DNA from: Sphingobacterium paucimobilis HER1398
GTDB lineage: Bacteria; Bacteroidota; Bacteroidia; Sphingobacteriales; Sphingobacteriaceae
NCBI RefSeq assembly: GCF_000416985.1
Contig: NZ_ATDL01000007.1
Coordinates: 62,001-126,000 of the forward strand
Length of the DNA: 64,000 nt
Direction: 5' to 3'
The notes under the pieces were generated by a model. The model was not told the origin of the DNA. It made no database searches and saw only the letters and a list, made by a program, of their open reading frames with translations. Positions 17,418 to 26,941 of this stretch are shown here, in pieces (within the stretch, counting starts at the first letter, position 1; every line of letters begins with the position of its first letter). Position numbers and translations under genes: made by a program.

Positions 17418-18734
17418 ATGTTAAAACAACAAACATTTCGGAAGCGTGTCATTCGTTACAACTATTTCAAGCTTTTTCTTTCCGTCGTCCTTGTTAGTCT
17501 AATATCCTGTATATTGGCTTTTAGTCTAAAGCATCTGACCGAGTTTTTTCAACACTATATCTATCATTATATTCAGGGGCAACAGGCCGCTCTATTTATT
17601 CTGTTGCCGTCAATCGGGATTACAAGCATCTACTTTCTGCGTAAGTATGTGTTTCAGAATCGTAAGAACAAAGGAATTAAGGAGATCTATACCACGTTAG
17701 AAACGCGAAAAGATCACCTGCCGTTCTTTAAGATTCCGTCTCATTTTATCAATGGTTTTTTAACCGTCATCTTTGGTGGATCGACCGGAGTGGAGGTATC
17801 TACGGTGGTCGCTACTGCGACAGTAGGCAATCAGGCCTATAAGCGGATACATTCAGCTTGGGCGTTTAAGACCGAACTGATTTGTGCTGCGGTTACGGCC
17901 GGTGTTACCGTACTGTTTGGAAGTGGCATAGGTGGTCTGCTCTTTGCTTTTGAAGTGATCGCACGCCGGTTCAGCAAAACACTTTTATTCAGTGGTATGG
18001 TGTCGATGATTTTAGCCTATGCATTTGTCTATTTTTTTGATGGTAAGCCGATCTTACCTTTTGAGGTGACACATTGGAACTTATCAGCCTTGCCTTATAT
18101 ATTTCTGTTGGCGATATTGGGAGGGATTTTAGCGCTGTATTTTACCAAGTTGGTCATCTATGCCAAGCACTATTTTGGGACGATCAAAAGCAATTTTATC
18201 CGGGTCAATCTGGGGGCGATAACGGTAGGTGCTTTAATATTCTTCCTGCCTCAGCTCTATGGCGACAGCTATGTTGGGTTGCATGAATTGCTCACCTTGG
18301 GGCAGCTCTATCCGATGAGCCAACTGACATGGCTGCCTTTGATGCTGTTGCTATTTCTTAAGCCACTGGCCGCATCATTGACACTGGGTGTTGGTGGAGA
18401 CGGCGGGGTCTTTGCACCGAGTATCGTTGCGGGAGCCTTCTTGGGGATGTTATTTGCCCAGCTGTGCAACCATTGGTTCGGTACAGAGTTAATCCTGCTT
18501 AATTTTGCACTGTTTGGTGCTGTGGCGATGCTTTCTGCCGCTATACATGCACCGTTTGCGGCTTTGTTTATCATCATGAGTGTAGTACCTAATGGTATTC
18601 AGTTGTTTATCCCTTTATTGATCGCCAGTTTTATTGCTAAAGTCTTTGCCAAATGGGTATACCCCTATAATGTGTATACCTATAAAGAGGAACATTCCTT
18701 ATCTTTACCTACTGGATTTCCTCTGAAGCAATGA
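17418..18734 (+). CDS. ClC-family chloride channel/transporter
   Basis: 438 residues from ATG 17418, with about ten or more hydrophobic segments typical of an inner-membrane ClC subunit. The gating region reads GVEVSTVV where EcClC has GREGPTVQ, so the gating glutamate is kept but the flanks are unusual. The later motif GGDGGVFAPSIVAG is canonical. At the internal proton-glutamate position EcClC has FIIEE; here it is FAFEV, with Val, as in vertebrate ClC channels. This suggests channel-like or uncoupled transport, by inference. There is no C-terminal CBS domain. Its stop overlaps the ECF sigma start (ATGA). Confidence 0.92.
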   Translation: MLKQQTFRKRVIRYNYFKLFLSVVLVSLISCILAFSLKHLTEFFQHYIYHYIQGQQAALFILLPSIGITSIYFLRKYVFQNRKNKGIKEIYTTLETRKDHLPFFKIPSHFINGFLTVIFGGSTGVEVSTVVATATVGNQAYKRIHSAWAFKTELICAAVTAGVTVLFGSGIGGLLFAFEVIARRFSKTLLFSGMVSMILAYAFVYFFDGKPILPFEVTHWNLSALPYIFLLAILGGILALYFTKLVIYAKHYFGTIKSNFIRVNLGAITVGALIFFLPQLYGDSYVGLHELLTLGQLYPMSQLTWLPLMLLLFLKPLAASLTLGVGGDGGVFAPSIVAGAFLGMLFAQLCNHWFGTELILLNFALFGAVAMLSAAIHAPFAALFIIMSVVPNGIQLFIPLLIASFIAKVFAKWVYPYNVYTYKEEHSLSLPTGFPLKQ

Positions 18735-19282
18735 AAACCTATAGCGGATATAGCGACGAATACCTGTTCTCCTTGGTTCAAAATGGAGATAATGTCGCTT
18801 TTGATGTGCTTTACGAACGCTTTTTTCCTTTATTATATGTACACGCCCTTCGCAAGTTAGACGATGCACAGGAAGCCAAGGATCTGGTACAGGATACATT
18901 TACAGCTTTATATCAGAAAAGAGAGATCATTGGAGAGTTACAGAATTTTTCCGGATACCTATATGTCTCGTTAAAGAACAACATTCTAAATTTCTTAGAA
19001 AAGAAAAATGTACGTAGCAGCTATTTAGAAACTTTGGATCAGCAGCAAAGCTACAGCTCCGTTGAGGGGTATGTGTTTGAAAAAGAGTTGAAAGCGCAGA
19101 TCGAGGAGGGAATAGACCTTCTTCCCGAGAAGATGCGACTGGTGTTTGAGCTGAGTCGATTTGAGCATCTCAGCCATAAGGAAATAGGTGAACAGCTTAA
19201 TATCTCCGATAAAACTGTAAAAAGACAGATTGTTAATGCCTTGAAAATCATACGATCCAAAATAAATTTACTTTTTTTCTAA
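18731..19282 (+). CDS. ECF RNA polymerase sigma factor (FecI-like), module A
   Basis: 183 residues with sigma70 region 2 (AFDVLYERFFPLLYVHA, then AKDLVQDTFTALYQ) and region 4 (LSHKEIGEQLNISDKTVKRQ). It belongs to the Bacteroidota group paired with FecR/SusC. The ATG overlaps the ClC stop by 4 bp, so it can be translated from the ClC transcript, which is unusual for this gene type. The FecR gene follows 52 bp downstream. Likely drives the SusC/SusD genes of module A. Confidence 0.95.
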   Translation: MKTYSGYSDEYLFSLVQNGDNVAFDVLYERFFPLLYVHALRKLDDAQEAKDLVQDTFTALYQKREIIGELQNFSGYLYVSLKNNILNFLEKKNVRSSYLETLDQQQSYSSVEGYVFEKELKAQIEEGIDLLPEKMRLVFELSRFEHLSHKEIGEQLNISDKTVKRQIVNALKIIRSKINLLFF

Positions 19283-19334
19283 AAATATCTACACCCCTTG
19301 TCCGAGCTACCTGTCTTATCTCAAAAGACAAGTT

Positions 19335-20441
19335 ATGGACCACAACTTCCAAGATTTACTAAAGCGATATAACGAGGGCAATGTCTCTGAAGAGGAGAGA
19401 GAACAAGTCGAACGTTGGTACCTGGCTGTTGGAGAAAAGCCTAAGTCAATCCATCAAGATATTTTACAGGACCATTATACGCAGGGACGCGAAGAGATAA
19501 AGCAGTTGTACAAGGTTCGGAAGCTAACCCCTGTGTGGAAGCAGATTGCCGCCGCCGCTGCAGTATTGACACTTATAGTTGGTGTTTACCTTATGAGGAC
19601 TACCACTCAAGACGCACAGCAGCAATTAGTTTCCCTAGACAGCATTCTGCCTGGAGAGGAGACAGCTGTTCTGCGGACAGATAATGGGCAGGAAGTCGAT
19701 TTGAAGGCTATGCTTGTTGGTGCTAGACTCAACAAAGGAGGAATGGAGATTATTAAGCTGGCTACAGGAGGAATACAGATTCGACAGTTAGAAAATGGAG
19801 GCGAGAGTGTCGAACCTAGTGTGATAAAGACCCCTAAAGGAGGTGAGTTTGAGGTCACTTTGCCGGATGGCTCTTTGGTAAAGCTGAATGCTGATTCGGA
19901 GTTGAAATTATTGGCCGGCTACAATAAAAATGAGAGAAACGTTGATCTTTTGGGTGAAGCCTTTTTTGATGTGCAAAAATCAAGTAAACCTTTTGTTGTG
20001 GGTACAGCGAAGCAAAAAGTAACCGTGTTGGGGACACAATTTAACATTAAAGCTTATCCGATCGAGTCGGAAACCACAACCAAATTATTGCGCGGAAGTG
20101 TGAAGGTGAGCAATAAAGAAACAGGTAAGGAGATTATGATGAAGCCAGGAGATCAAGTCGTCAACAAAGGAAATGAACTGCTGCTGACATCAAGAGAGAC
20201 ACAGCAGGTCGATTGGGTGAATAAAGAATTCGTGTTCAATGAAAAACCTGCTGAGGAACTGATGAATGATATTGGGCGATGGTACAATCTAGAGGTAGAG
20301 TTTGAGCGTGAAGACCTAAAAGAGAAACGTTTTACAGGAAGTATCCCCCGATATTCAACATTCACTAAGGTTATAGCGGTATTAGAGGCTACAGATGTTT
20401 TAAGCTTTAAAATCGAAGGAAGAAAAATAATTATTAAATAA
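19335..20441 (+). CDS. FecR-type anti-sigma factor, module A
   Basis: 368 residues. The N-terminal cytosolic sigma-binding part (YNEGNVSEEEREQVERWY) is followed by one membrane segment (~residues 75-92, IAAAAAVLTLIVGVYLM), a periplasmic FecR domain (KTPKGGEFEVTLPDGSLVKL to ~residue 275) and a C-terminal DUF4974 (WVNKEFVFNEKPAEELMNDI). It relays occupancy of the SusC transducer to the sigma factor. Followed by a stem-loop before susC. Confidence 0.95.
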   Translation: MDHNFQDLLKRYNEGNVSEEEREQVERWYLAVGEKPKSIHQDILQDHYTQGREEIKQLYKVRKLTPVWKQIAAAAAVLTLIVGVYLMRTTTQDAQQQLVSLDSILPGEETAVLRTDNGQEVDLKAMLVGARLNKGGMEIIKLATGGIQIRQLENGGESVEPSVIKTPKGGEFEVTLPDGSLVKLNADSELKLLAGYNKNERNVDLLGEAFFDVQKSSKPFVVGTAKQKVTVLGTQFNIKAYPIESETTTKLLRGSVKVSNKETGKEIMMKPGDQVVNKGNELLLTSRETQQVDWVNKEFVFNEKPAEELMNDIGRWYNLEVEFEREDLKEKRFTGSIPRYSTFTKVIAVLEATDVLSFKIEGRKIIIK

Positions 20442-20471
20442 CAATAAACTAACCATTGATAGACAAAAGAA

Positions 20472-20503
20472 GAGGCCAAATATGCTCGAACATATCTGAC
20501 CTC
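20472..20503 (+). promoter_or_regulatory. stem-loop between FecR and SusC, module A
   Basis: Arms 20472-20484 and 20491-20503 pair over 13 bp allowing two G-U pairs, with loop CTCGAA. No T-run follows. Similarly placed stem-loops occur in modules B and C, so it may tune read-through or stability. Confidence 0.5.
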
Positions 20504-20567
20504 GATGGCTGTCAATATTTAATACTATGTCGTGAGAACTAAATAACTAACAAAACCAATCAAATTT

Positions 20568-23500
20568 ATGAATTACAAAAGAGGAATACTAATGAAAATC
20601 CATTTAGTATGTGTCCTTATTGGAGCTGCACTTTTGCAGACTAAGGCTGCTGTGTATGGACAGTTGATCAATGTTAGCGCCAAGAATATATCATTTAAGG
20701 AGCTGATTCAGAAAATTGAACGACAGTCTAGTTATAGATTCGTTTATGAAGACGAACTCATACGCTCCATGCGGGCTCAAGATGTCAGTTTTGAGCAGAA
20801 GGACGTTCGAGAAGTGCTGAGCACATCGATCGGAGATTTACCTATCCAATACGAGATAATCGATAATACCATCATTCTGAAAAAAGGAGCTAACCAACAG
20901 CAAACCAAAGAAATCGTCGGGTTTGTGTTTGATAAAGAAGGTGCGCCTGTTCATAATGCTACAGTACGTGTGAAAGGCACATTTCGGGCTTCTGCTACCA
21001 ATGCGCAGGGGCGATTTGCTATCGGCGTGCTTCCGGGGGACAAATATATCGAAATCTCCATGTTGGGGTATCACACCAAAGAGTTGAGTGTCAGTAGTAA
21101 TCTGTCGCATGTCGTTCTTGATGCCGTACAATACGCATTGGACGAATCGGTTGTTACTGTACAGACAGGTTACCGCGCATTGACCGATGCTCAATTGACA
21201 GGGGCCGTCGCTAATATTAACCGGGAGGATTATGATCAGCGTGTTGCCGTATCAGGCAATTTCTTGGAGAACCTCGAAGGTAAGTTAGCTGGGTTGGTTT
21301 ACAATCCCCAGTCCAATGACCTTTCCATCCGTGGCGTGTCGACCTTCGATGCGGTGCGTAAGCCATTGATCGTATTGGATGGATTTCCGACAGAAATCGA
21401 TATACAGAACATCAATCCAAATGATATTGTGTCGGTCAACGTGCTGAAAGATGCTGCTGCAGCTTCCATCTACGGTTCACGAGCTTCCAATGGGGTTATC
21501 GTTATCGAAACCAAACGGGGTAAAATGGGCGTAACAAAATTCAATCTACGTGCTACAACAGCCATACAGCCACGTCCGGACTTTGGCTACATGAACTATG
21601 CTGGTTCAGGAGCATTGGCATCTATCTTAAAGGACAATCTTTTGATCGACAAAACAGCTGTAAGGACGGAATATACCGGAAAGCTAATGGCGTCGACCCC
21701 TGTGCATGAGGCGGTATTTGATTTCAAAGAAGGTAAGATTACGCAGACCGAAATGAACGCACAGGTAGCTGCTTTGGGAGATTTTGATAATCTACAGCAG
21801 TACAAAGAACTATTCTATAGGAATGCATTGACCAATCAAATTGATTTTGACCTGAGCGGAGGATCGGATAAACATACCTATCTCTTGGGCGCTAACTACC
21901 TGGGAGAGTGGGGTGATTATATCGAGACGGATAACAAACGTATTTTGCTAAACTTTGCCTCAACACATAGTTTAAACCGATTGATGTACCTGGACTTCAA
22001 AGGAACCTATCAAAATCGAAAAAGTAACAGTCCTTATCGACGGGTGGGGATCAACGATTTCCAACCCTATGAAAGATTAGTGGATGAACATGGTGATGCA
22101 TTACCAGTAATATGGGGCGTAAATACTTTCGGTGGCAGTAGCCGGTTTTCGAGTATCATTTCCGGTAATAATGATTTGAACATAGAGAACGGGCTCTATG
22201 ATCAGTTGTATTACCCCTATGCCGATGTCTTTAGGGCAAACAATAAGACCAATACTTCGGCTGTCCGCTTTCAGGCGAGATTGAATACCAAGATCACCTC
22301 TTGGTTAGACTTTGATTTTGGAGGAGCTTACGAAGATGAACGTAATTTGGTCAGTAGCCTGAAGCAGGAGGATTTTTTTGATATGCGACGGTTAATGAAT
22401 TATAGGGCATCCAAGGCCCCTGTTACTGGACGCCCTATATTTGACCAACTTCCAAAGGGAGACCTGCTATCGAGAGACAATGAATCTATCAAAAGCTATA
22501 CCGTACGAGGACAGTTTAATTTTAACTACAGCAGTCCTTCTAAAGACCATCAACTGTCTGGAGTTGTAGGTTCTGAGATTCGTCGGATCGAAAATAGTAA
22601 TTACCTGACCTCCGTATTCGGATATGATGGACAGACATTGATATATACGCCTATCGACTTTACGGCATTCAATGCCAGCCAAAAGCCTGCTTTCGATACC
22701 ACATTGCCAAATACTTCGATACCTAGTGTAAGTTACCAAAATTATTTTGGTGAAAATTACGATGACAGACGTTTTGTATCCTTCTATGGCGATGCGACTT
22801 ATTTATACAAGAACCGTTACGCATTGACGGGGAGTATCCGTACCGACCAATCCAATTTATTTGGGACGGATCCACAATATCGGTACAAACCTTTTTATTC
22901 CCTCGGAGCGAATTGGAGTATACATCAGGAGGAGTTTATGAAAGATCTAGATTGGGTTTCATTGTTGAAAATCCGTACGGCTTATGGCGTGAATGGAAAT
23001 ACACCAACATCAGCTAATGGCAAATACCTTATTCTCAATTCAGATATAAACTATACTTATTTTCCGTTCGAAAAATATTACGATGTACTATCACCAGAAA
23101 ATAGCTCTATGCGTTGGGAGAGAACAGCCACCTACAATGTAGGTTTGGATTTTGCGTTATGGAAATATCGCTTGTCAGGAAGTTTAGATTACTACCGGAA
23201 AAACTCTACTGATGTTATTGGTCTATTGAGCTCAGATCCGACTTCTGGATTCAACTCCTACAATGCTAATACGGCGACTATTGTCAATAACGGCTTTGAG
23301 ATGCAAGTGACATCAGCGAATATCCAACATTCTGGTTTCTCGTGGAAGACACAGCTTACAGGCTCTTTCAATTTTAATAATGTGAAAGAGGTAATGACCG
23401 CACAGCCTACAGGTATTGAGGCTCAGGTACCTTTGGTATCACAGATTGAATATGTGGCGACTAGGCCTATAGGTGCATTGTTTGCCTATAACTATGTAGG

Positions 23501-24131
23501 ACTAAATGAGAAAGGGCAGCCCGAAATTATGGATAAGAACGGCAATCGCCGTATGGTAAGTACTTCGGCGAGCGGAGGAAATACGGAGATTACTATCGAA
23601 GATATGCAGTATATGGGGACTACTGCGCCGAGACATGTGATCGGGTTGAACAACCAGTTTAGTTTAGGACAGTTTGATCTATCTTTTCTGTTAATGTACT
23701 ACGGTGGCCATGTCATGCGTACGCAGGCTCCGGATCCTTATGTCACCAATAGATCATTCCTAGAAGAAGGATTGAATTATTGGAAGCAGGCTGGTGATGA
23801 GGCTACTACGGATATACCTGGATTTATGGTGGTGGGATCACCCAATTATTTTAATACCTATGCGAAGACAGGGTATACGTATGCCAACAAATTCGTGAAG
23901 AAAGCAGATTTTATACGGTTACGGGATATCGTGTTGACCTATCGGCTAAAGGAAGATTTTACAAACAGATTCAAACTGTCTAATACGATGGTTCGTTTTC
24001 AGATTCAAAATCCACTCAAGTATACCTTTAGTGATAATAGTATAGATCCGGATGCCATAAATAGAGCTACCGGGGCTCGCTCATTGCCGAGGCAGGCGAT
24101 GTACAGTATTTCTTTATACACTAATTTTTAA
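20568..24131 (+). CDS. SusC/RagA-type TonB-dependent transporter with STN domain, module A
   Basis: 1187 residues. Order: signal peptide (to ~30), STN domain (~38-110, KELIQKIERQSSYRFVYED) that contacts FecR, CarboxypepD_reg domain (~117-190, VGFVFDKEGAPVHNATVRVK), TonB plug (~205-315, with IRGVSTF, LDGFPTE and NVLKDAAAASIYGSRASNGV) and the barrel to the terminal YSISLYTNF. Outer-membrane importer for a large ligand handed over by the adjacent SusD. The stop overlaps the susD start (TAATG). Ligand unknown. Confidence 0.96.
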   Translation: MNYKRGILMKIHLVCVLIGAALLQTKAAVYGQLINVSAKNISFKELIQKIERQSSYRFVYEDELIRSMRAQDVSFEQKDVREVLSTSIGDLPIQYEIIDNTIILKKGANQQQTKEIVGFVFDKEGAPVHNATVRVKGTFRASATNAQGRFAIGVLPGDKYIEISMLGYHTKELSVSSNLSHVVLDAVQYALDESVVTVQTGYRALTDAQLTGAVANINREDYDQRVAVSGNFLENLEGKLAGLVYNPQSNDLSIRGVSTFDAVRKPLIVLDGFPTEIDIQNINPNDIVSVNVLKDAAAASIYGSRASNGVIVIETKRGKMGVTKFNLRATTAIQPRPDFGYMNYAGSGALASILKDNLLIDKTAVRTEYTGKLMASTPVHEAVFDFKEGKITQTEMNAQVAALGDFDNLQQYKELFYRNALTNQIDFDLSGGSDKHTYLLGANYLGEWGDYIETDNKRILLNFASTHSLNRLMYLDFKGTYQNRKSNSPYRRVGINDFQPYERLVDEHGDALPVIWGVNTFGGSSRFSSIISGNNDLNIENGLYDQLYYPYADVFRANNKTNTSAVRFQARLNTKITSWLDFDFGGAYEDERNLVSSLKQEDFFDMRRLMNYRASKAPVTGRPIFDQLPKGDLLSRDNESIKSYTVRGQFNFNYSSPSKDHQLSGVVGSEIRRIENSNYLTSVFGYDGQTLIYTPIDFTAFNASQKPAFDTTLPNTSIPSVSYQNYFGENYDDRRFVSFYGDATYLYKNRYALTGSIRTDQSNLFGTDPQYRYKPFYSLGANWSIHQEEFMKDLDWVSLLKIRTAYGVNGNTPTSANGKYLILNSDINYTYFPFEKYYDVLSPENSSMRWERTATYNVGLDFALWKYRLSGSLDYYRKNSTDVIGLLSSDPTSGFNSYNANTATIVNNGFEMQVTSANIQHSGFSWKTQLTGSFNFNNVKEVMTAQPTGIEAQVPLVSQIEYVATRPIGALFAYNYVGLNEKGQPEIMDKNGNRRMVSTSASGGNTEITIEDMQYMGTTAPRHVIGLNNQFSLGQFDLSFLLMYYGGHVMRTQAPDPYVTNRSFLEEGLNYWKQAGDEATTDIPGFMVVGSPNYFNTYAKTGYTYANKFVKKADFIRLRDIVLTYRLKEDFTNRFKLSNTMVRFQIQNPLKYTFSDNSIDPDAINRATGARSLPRQAMYSISLYTNF

Positions 24132-25462
24132 TGGACCAACACATGAACTTTAAATATATATTAGGATTGATTTTCGCAGTAAGCTTGTTCTCTTCCTGCG
24201 ATAAATATTTGGATGTCGAGCCCAAAGGTATTGTGATACCAAAGCGTTTTGAGGAATTCAATGGGATATTAAATGCAGCAGTCAATACCAATTGTTATCC
24301 CGATTATTTGGTATACGCTACGGACGATATCAATGCCTCTTATTCTCCGGTAGCACAGGACCCAATTGCAAACGCTTACTTCTGGAAATCAATTATCGAT
24401 GTAGATAATGATGCAACACCTGCAATCTGGGGATCGCTATACCGACAGATTTATAACGCCAATATTATTATTAATAATATCATGGCTGTAACCGATGCCA
24501 GCGAAGCACAAAAAAAACGTCTATTGGGGGAAGCTCTTGTCGAACGGGCAAATGCACACTTTGTACTTGTTACTGCTTTTACCAAAGCATACGATCCAGT
24601 CACAGCAGGTAGCCTGCCAGGTATTCCTTGGGTGACCTATACGGATGTGACTACAAAGACTCCAGATCGTTCGACCTTGCAGGCTACCATGGATAAGATT
24701 GTCCATGATCTCAAAGAAGCAGAAGGCTACCTTGATGCGAATCGGCTGAACAAAGTACGGATTAATAAGGCCGTAGCTCAAGCCATATTATCCCGGGTAA
24801 ATCTGTATATGGGAGATTTTCCTGAAGCAAAAAAATATGCAACACTAGCGCTGCAGGAACCACACGAAATCCTAGATTATAATGCGTATGAGTACCCAAG
24901 CCAGGAAGAAGATCCAGAAATGCTTTGGTTGAGGACTGCTACAGATTATACCATGAATTATTATGTGTATTATTCCAATGATCTGCTCCATCTTTTTGAA
25001 GGAGATGATCTAAGATTGTTGTTACTAGCGTATGATCTTGGTGATGGTCTTTACATGCGTGGAGAGAACGGTTGGGGAATGTATGGCATACGTTTTTCCG
25101 AGTTAAAACTCACCCAGGCGGAAGCGCTGGTACAGGATAATGATCTTGGAGGTGCCTTGGATATCGTTAATGAGCTCAGGGCTTTGCGGATAGCCGACTA
25201 CGCCTATGAGCCATTGGTATCGTCCAGCAAAGCTGAGGTCATGAATTGGGTGATTAATGAGCGTAGAAGGGAGTTGGCATTTAGTTCTGCACGTTGGATG
25301 GATATGAAACGTCTGGCAAAATTGGGACTAGGATCAAAAGCTACACGACAGTCTTCCGATCATGAAGATCTGTTAAGTATTGATCCGGCGAACTACAGTT
25401 TCACGTTTGAAATTCCATCACGTGTATTGATGCTCAATCCGGGGATGCCAAAGAATTTTTAA
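24131..25462 (+). CDS. SusD/RagB-type surface lipoprotein, module A
   Basis: 443 residues, short for the family. The lipobox ends at SSCDKYLDVEPKG, the usual SusD N-terminus. TPR-like helical body, and the C-terminal signature MNWVINERRRELAFSSARWMDMKRL. The first ATG overlaps the susC stop (TAATG), indicating coupling; a second ATG four codons later (24143) is equally plausible. It captures ligand on the cell surface and lids the SusC barrel. Confidence 0.94.
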   Translation: MDQHMNFKYILGLIFAVSLFSSCDKYLDVEPKGIVIPKRFEEFNGILNAAVNTNCYPDYLVYATDDINASYSPVAQDPIANAYFWKSIIDVDNDATPAIWGSLYRQIYNANIIINNIMAVTDASEAQKKRLLGEALVERANAHFVLVTAFTKAYDPVTAGSLPGIPWVTYTDVTTKTPDRSTLQATMDKIVHDLKEAEGYLDANRLNKVRINKAVAQAILSRVNLYMGDFPEAKKYATLALQEPHEILDYNAYEYPSQEEDPEMLWLRTATDYTMNYYVYYSNDLLHLFEGDDLRLLLLAYDLGDGLYMRGENGWGMYGIRFSELKLTQAEALVQDNDLGGALDIVNELRALRIADYAYEPLVSSSKAEVMNWVINERRRELAFSSARWMDMKRLAKLGLGSKATRQSSDHEDLLSIDPANYSFTFEIPSRVLMLNPGMPKNF

Positions 25463-25493
25463 ACTGAAGAGAGTGGTCTACCAAGAAAGTAGA

Positions 25494-25582
25494 CGTCATT
25501 CAGACCGTAGTGGAGGAATCTATGGACTAAAAAGAGTTAGCTCCTATAAGTTTTTAGATTTCTCCACAAGGTCGAAATGACG
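25494..25582. repeat. imperfect palindromic interspersed repeat
   Basis: The left arm (25494-25522, CGTCATTCAGACCGTAGTGG...) and right arm (25555-25582, ending GGTCGAAATGACG) pair over about 28 bp with a few mismatches around a 32-nt loop. I recall similar CGTCATTTCGACC...GGAGAAATCT palindromes scattered in Sphingobacteriaceae and Flavobacteriaceae genomes. Only one copy is in this window. It fills most of the gap between susD and the TlpA gene. Confidence 0.65.
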
Positions 25583-25656
25583 GTGCAGTTTACAAATTTT
25601 TTGCTGCTTTACTTCTTGGACGCCTTTTGATCGAAGAAATAAAAAGAAAAATACAG

Positions 25657-26844
25657 ATGAACAAATTAATAACAGCAGCATTACTTCTATGCAGTATTGC
25701 TACCATTGCACAAGAGAAATATACAATTACAGGAACTATCGCTGGAAAAACAGAAGGTAACAAGGTGTATCTGTACAAAAATGATTATGCCGAAGATGTT
25801 AAGGTGGATAGCTCAGTGATTAAAAAAGGGAAATTCAAATTTGTGGGTTCTGTGCCTTCGCCCATGTACTACCGTGTCGTGATCGATCGTACCCCAAAAG
25901 GAAAAGAATCTTCACCTCGAAATTGGACGAGTACACATTTTTATTTAGAAAATTCGCCAATTACAATAGAAGGACACATTGATAGCATTAGTACCTACTA
26001 CTATACTCCGCAAAAAAAGGCAGCTATGGTTAGAGGTTCCAAAACGGAAGATGAATACACAGCCTTTAAGGAGTCTTTAAAAGAGAAAAGAGTACAGATA
26101 GCCGCTTTAGATAAAGAATATATGGAAAAGTACCACCTGCCAACGATGGATGGTATTTATAATACGGAAGAGGGAATACGCCTTACGAAGGCAATGGAAC
26201 CTCTTGCAAAGGATATCAAAGCCGCCACTTTCGAATATATACACAGCAATCCAGCCTCGATAGTAGCCTATGACCAAGCGCGAATGAATTTCTTGGGGAT
26301 GTTTGTGGAATTGACTGAAGAAGAGATAACGGATCTGCAACAAATCATTAAAAAAGGATGGTACGGTACAGAACGCTATACGAGCTTTATGGAACTCTCC
26401 GAAAGGGCTAAAATGACGGCTTTGCATACCAAATACCAAGACTTTGAGTTATTAACACCAGAAGGTGGTAAAGCGAGGATATCATCCCTGGTACCTAACG
26501 GAGAATATTGTATGTTAGAATTTTGGGCTTCTTGGTGTGGACCTTGCCGTGGCGAAATCCCACATTTAGTAAAAATCAATGAGAAATATAAGGACTCCGG
26601 TTTTAAAATCATCAGCATTTCTATCGATGAAAAGGATGAGCACTGGAAGAAAGCAATGGAAGAGGAGAAGATGACCTGGACACAGCTCAACGATCCTAAC
26701 GGATTCAAAGGAGAAATTTCTCAAGCTTATAACATTCAGGGTATTCCTTTTGCAATACTACTGGATCCAGAAGGGCGTATCGTAGATTTCAATATGCGGG
26801 GAGCCAAGTTGGATGCCGCATTGTTAGATATTTACGGATTTTAG
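25657..26844 (+). CDS. TlpA-type thiol-disulfide oxidoreductase with DUF4369 domain, module A
   Basis: 395 residues from ATG 25657; a TTG-initiated form ten codons longer would put charged residues before the signal peptide and is not favoured. Signal peptide to ~residue 19 (ATIAQ), a DUF4369-like beta domain (~20-120, YTITGTIAGKTEGNKVYLYK), a helical linker, and a C-terminal thioredoxin fold with active site WASWCGPCR and cis-Pro in NIQGIPFAILL. Periplasmic reductase or maturation factor commonly attached to SusC/SusD loci; its substrate is unknown. Confidence 0.93.
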   Translation: MNKLITAALLLCSIATIAQEKYTITGTIAGKTEGNKVYLYKNDYAEDVKVDSSVIKKGKFKFVGSVPSPMYYRVVIDRTPKGKESSPRNWTSTHFYLENSPITIEGHIDSISTYYYTPQKKAAMVRGSKTEDEYTAFKESLKEKRVQIAALDKEYMEKYHLPTMDGIYNTEEGIRLTKAMEPLAKDIKAATFEYIHSNPASIVAYDQARMNFLGMFVELTEEEITDLQQIIKKGWYGTERYTSFMELSERAKMTALHTKYQDFELLTPEGGKARISSLVPNGEYCMLEFWASWCGPCRGEIPHLVKINEKYKDSGFKIISISIDEKDEHWKKAMEEEKMTWTQLNDPNGFKGEISQAYNIQGIPFAILLDPEGRIVDFNMRGAKLDAALLDIYGF

Positions 26845-26885
26845 TTTTGACATACGAACACACAAAAACAAACATACATGTAACA

Positions 26886-26918
26886 GCCTTAGATAAAGTA
26901 TTATCTAAGGCATTTTTT
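26886..26918 (+). terminator. terminator ending module A
   Basis: Perfect 11-bp stem GCCTTAGATAA / TTATCTAAGGC with a 4-nt loop, followed closely by T7 and 41 bp after the TlpA stop. Confidence 0.93.
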
Positions 26919-26941
26919 TATGTACTGGTTTACGCTATGCC

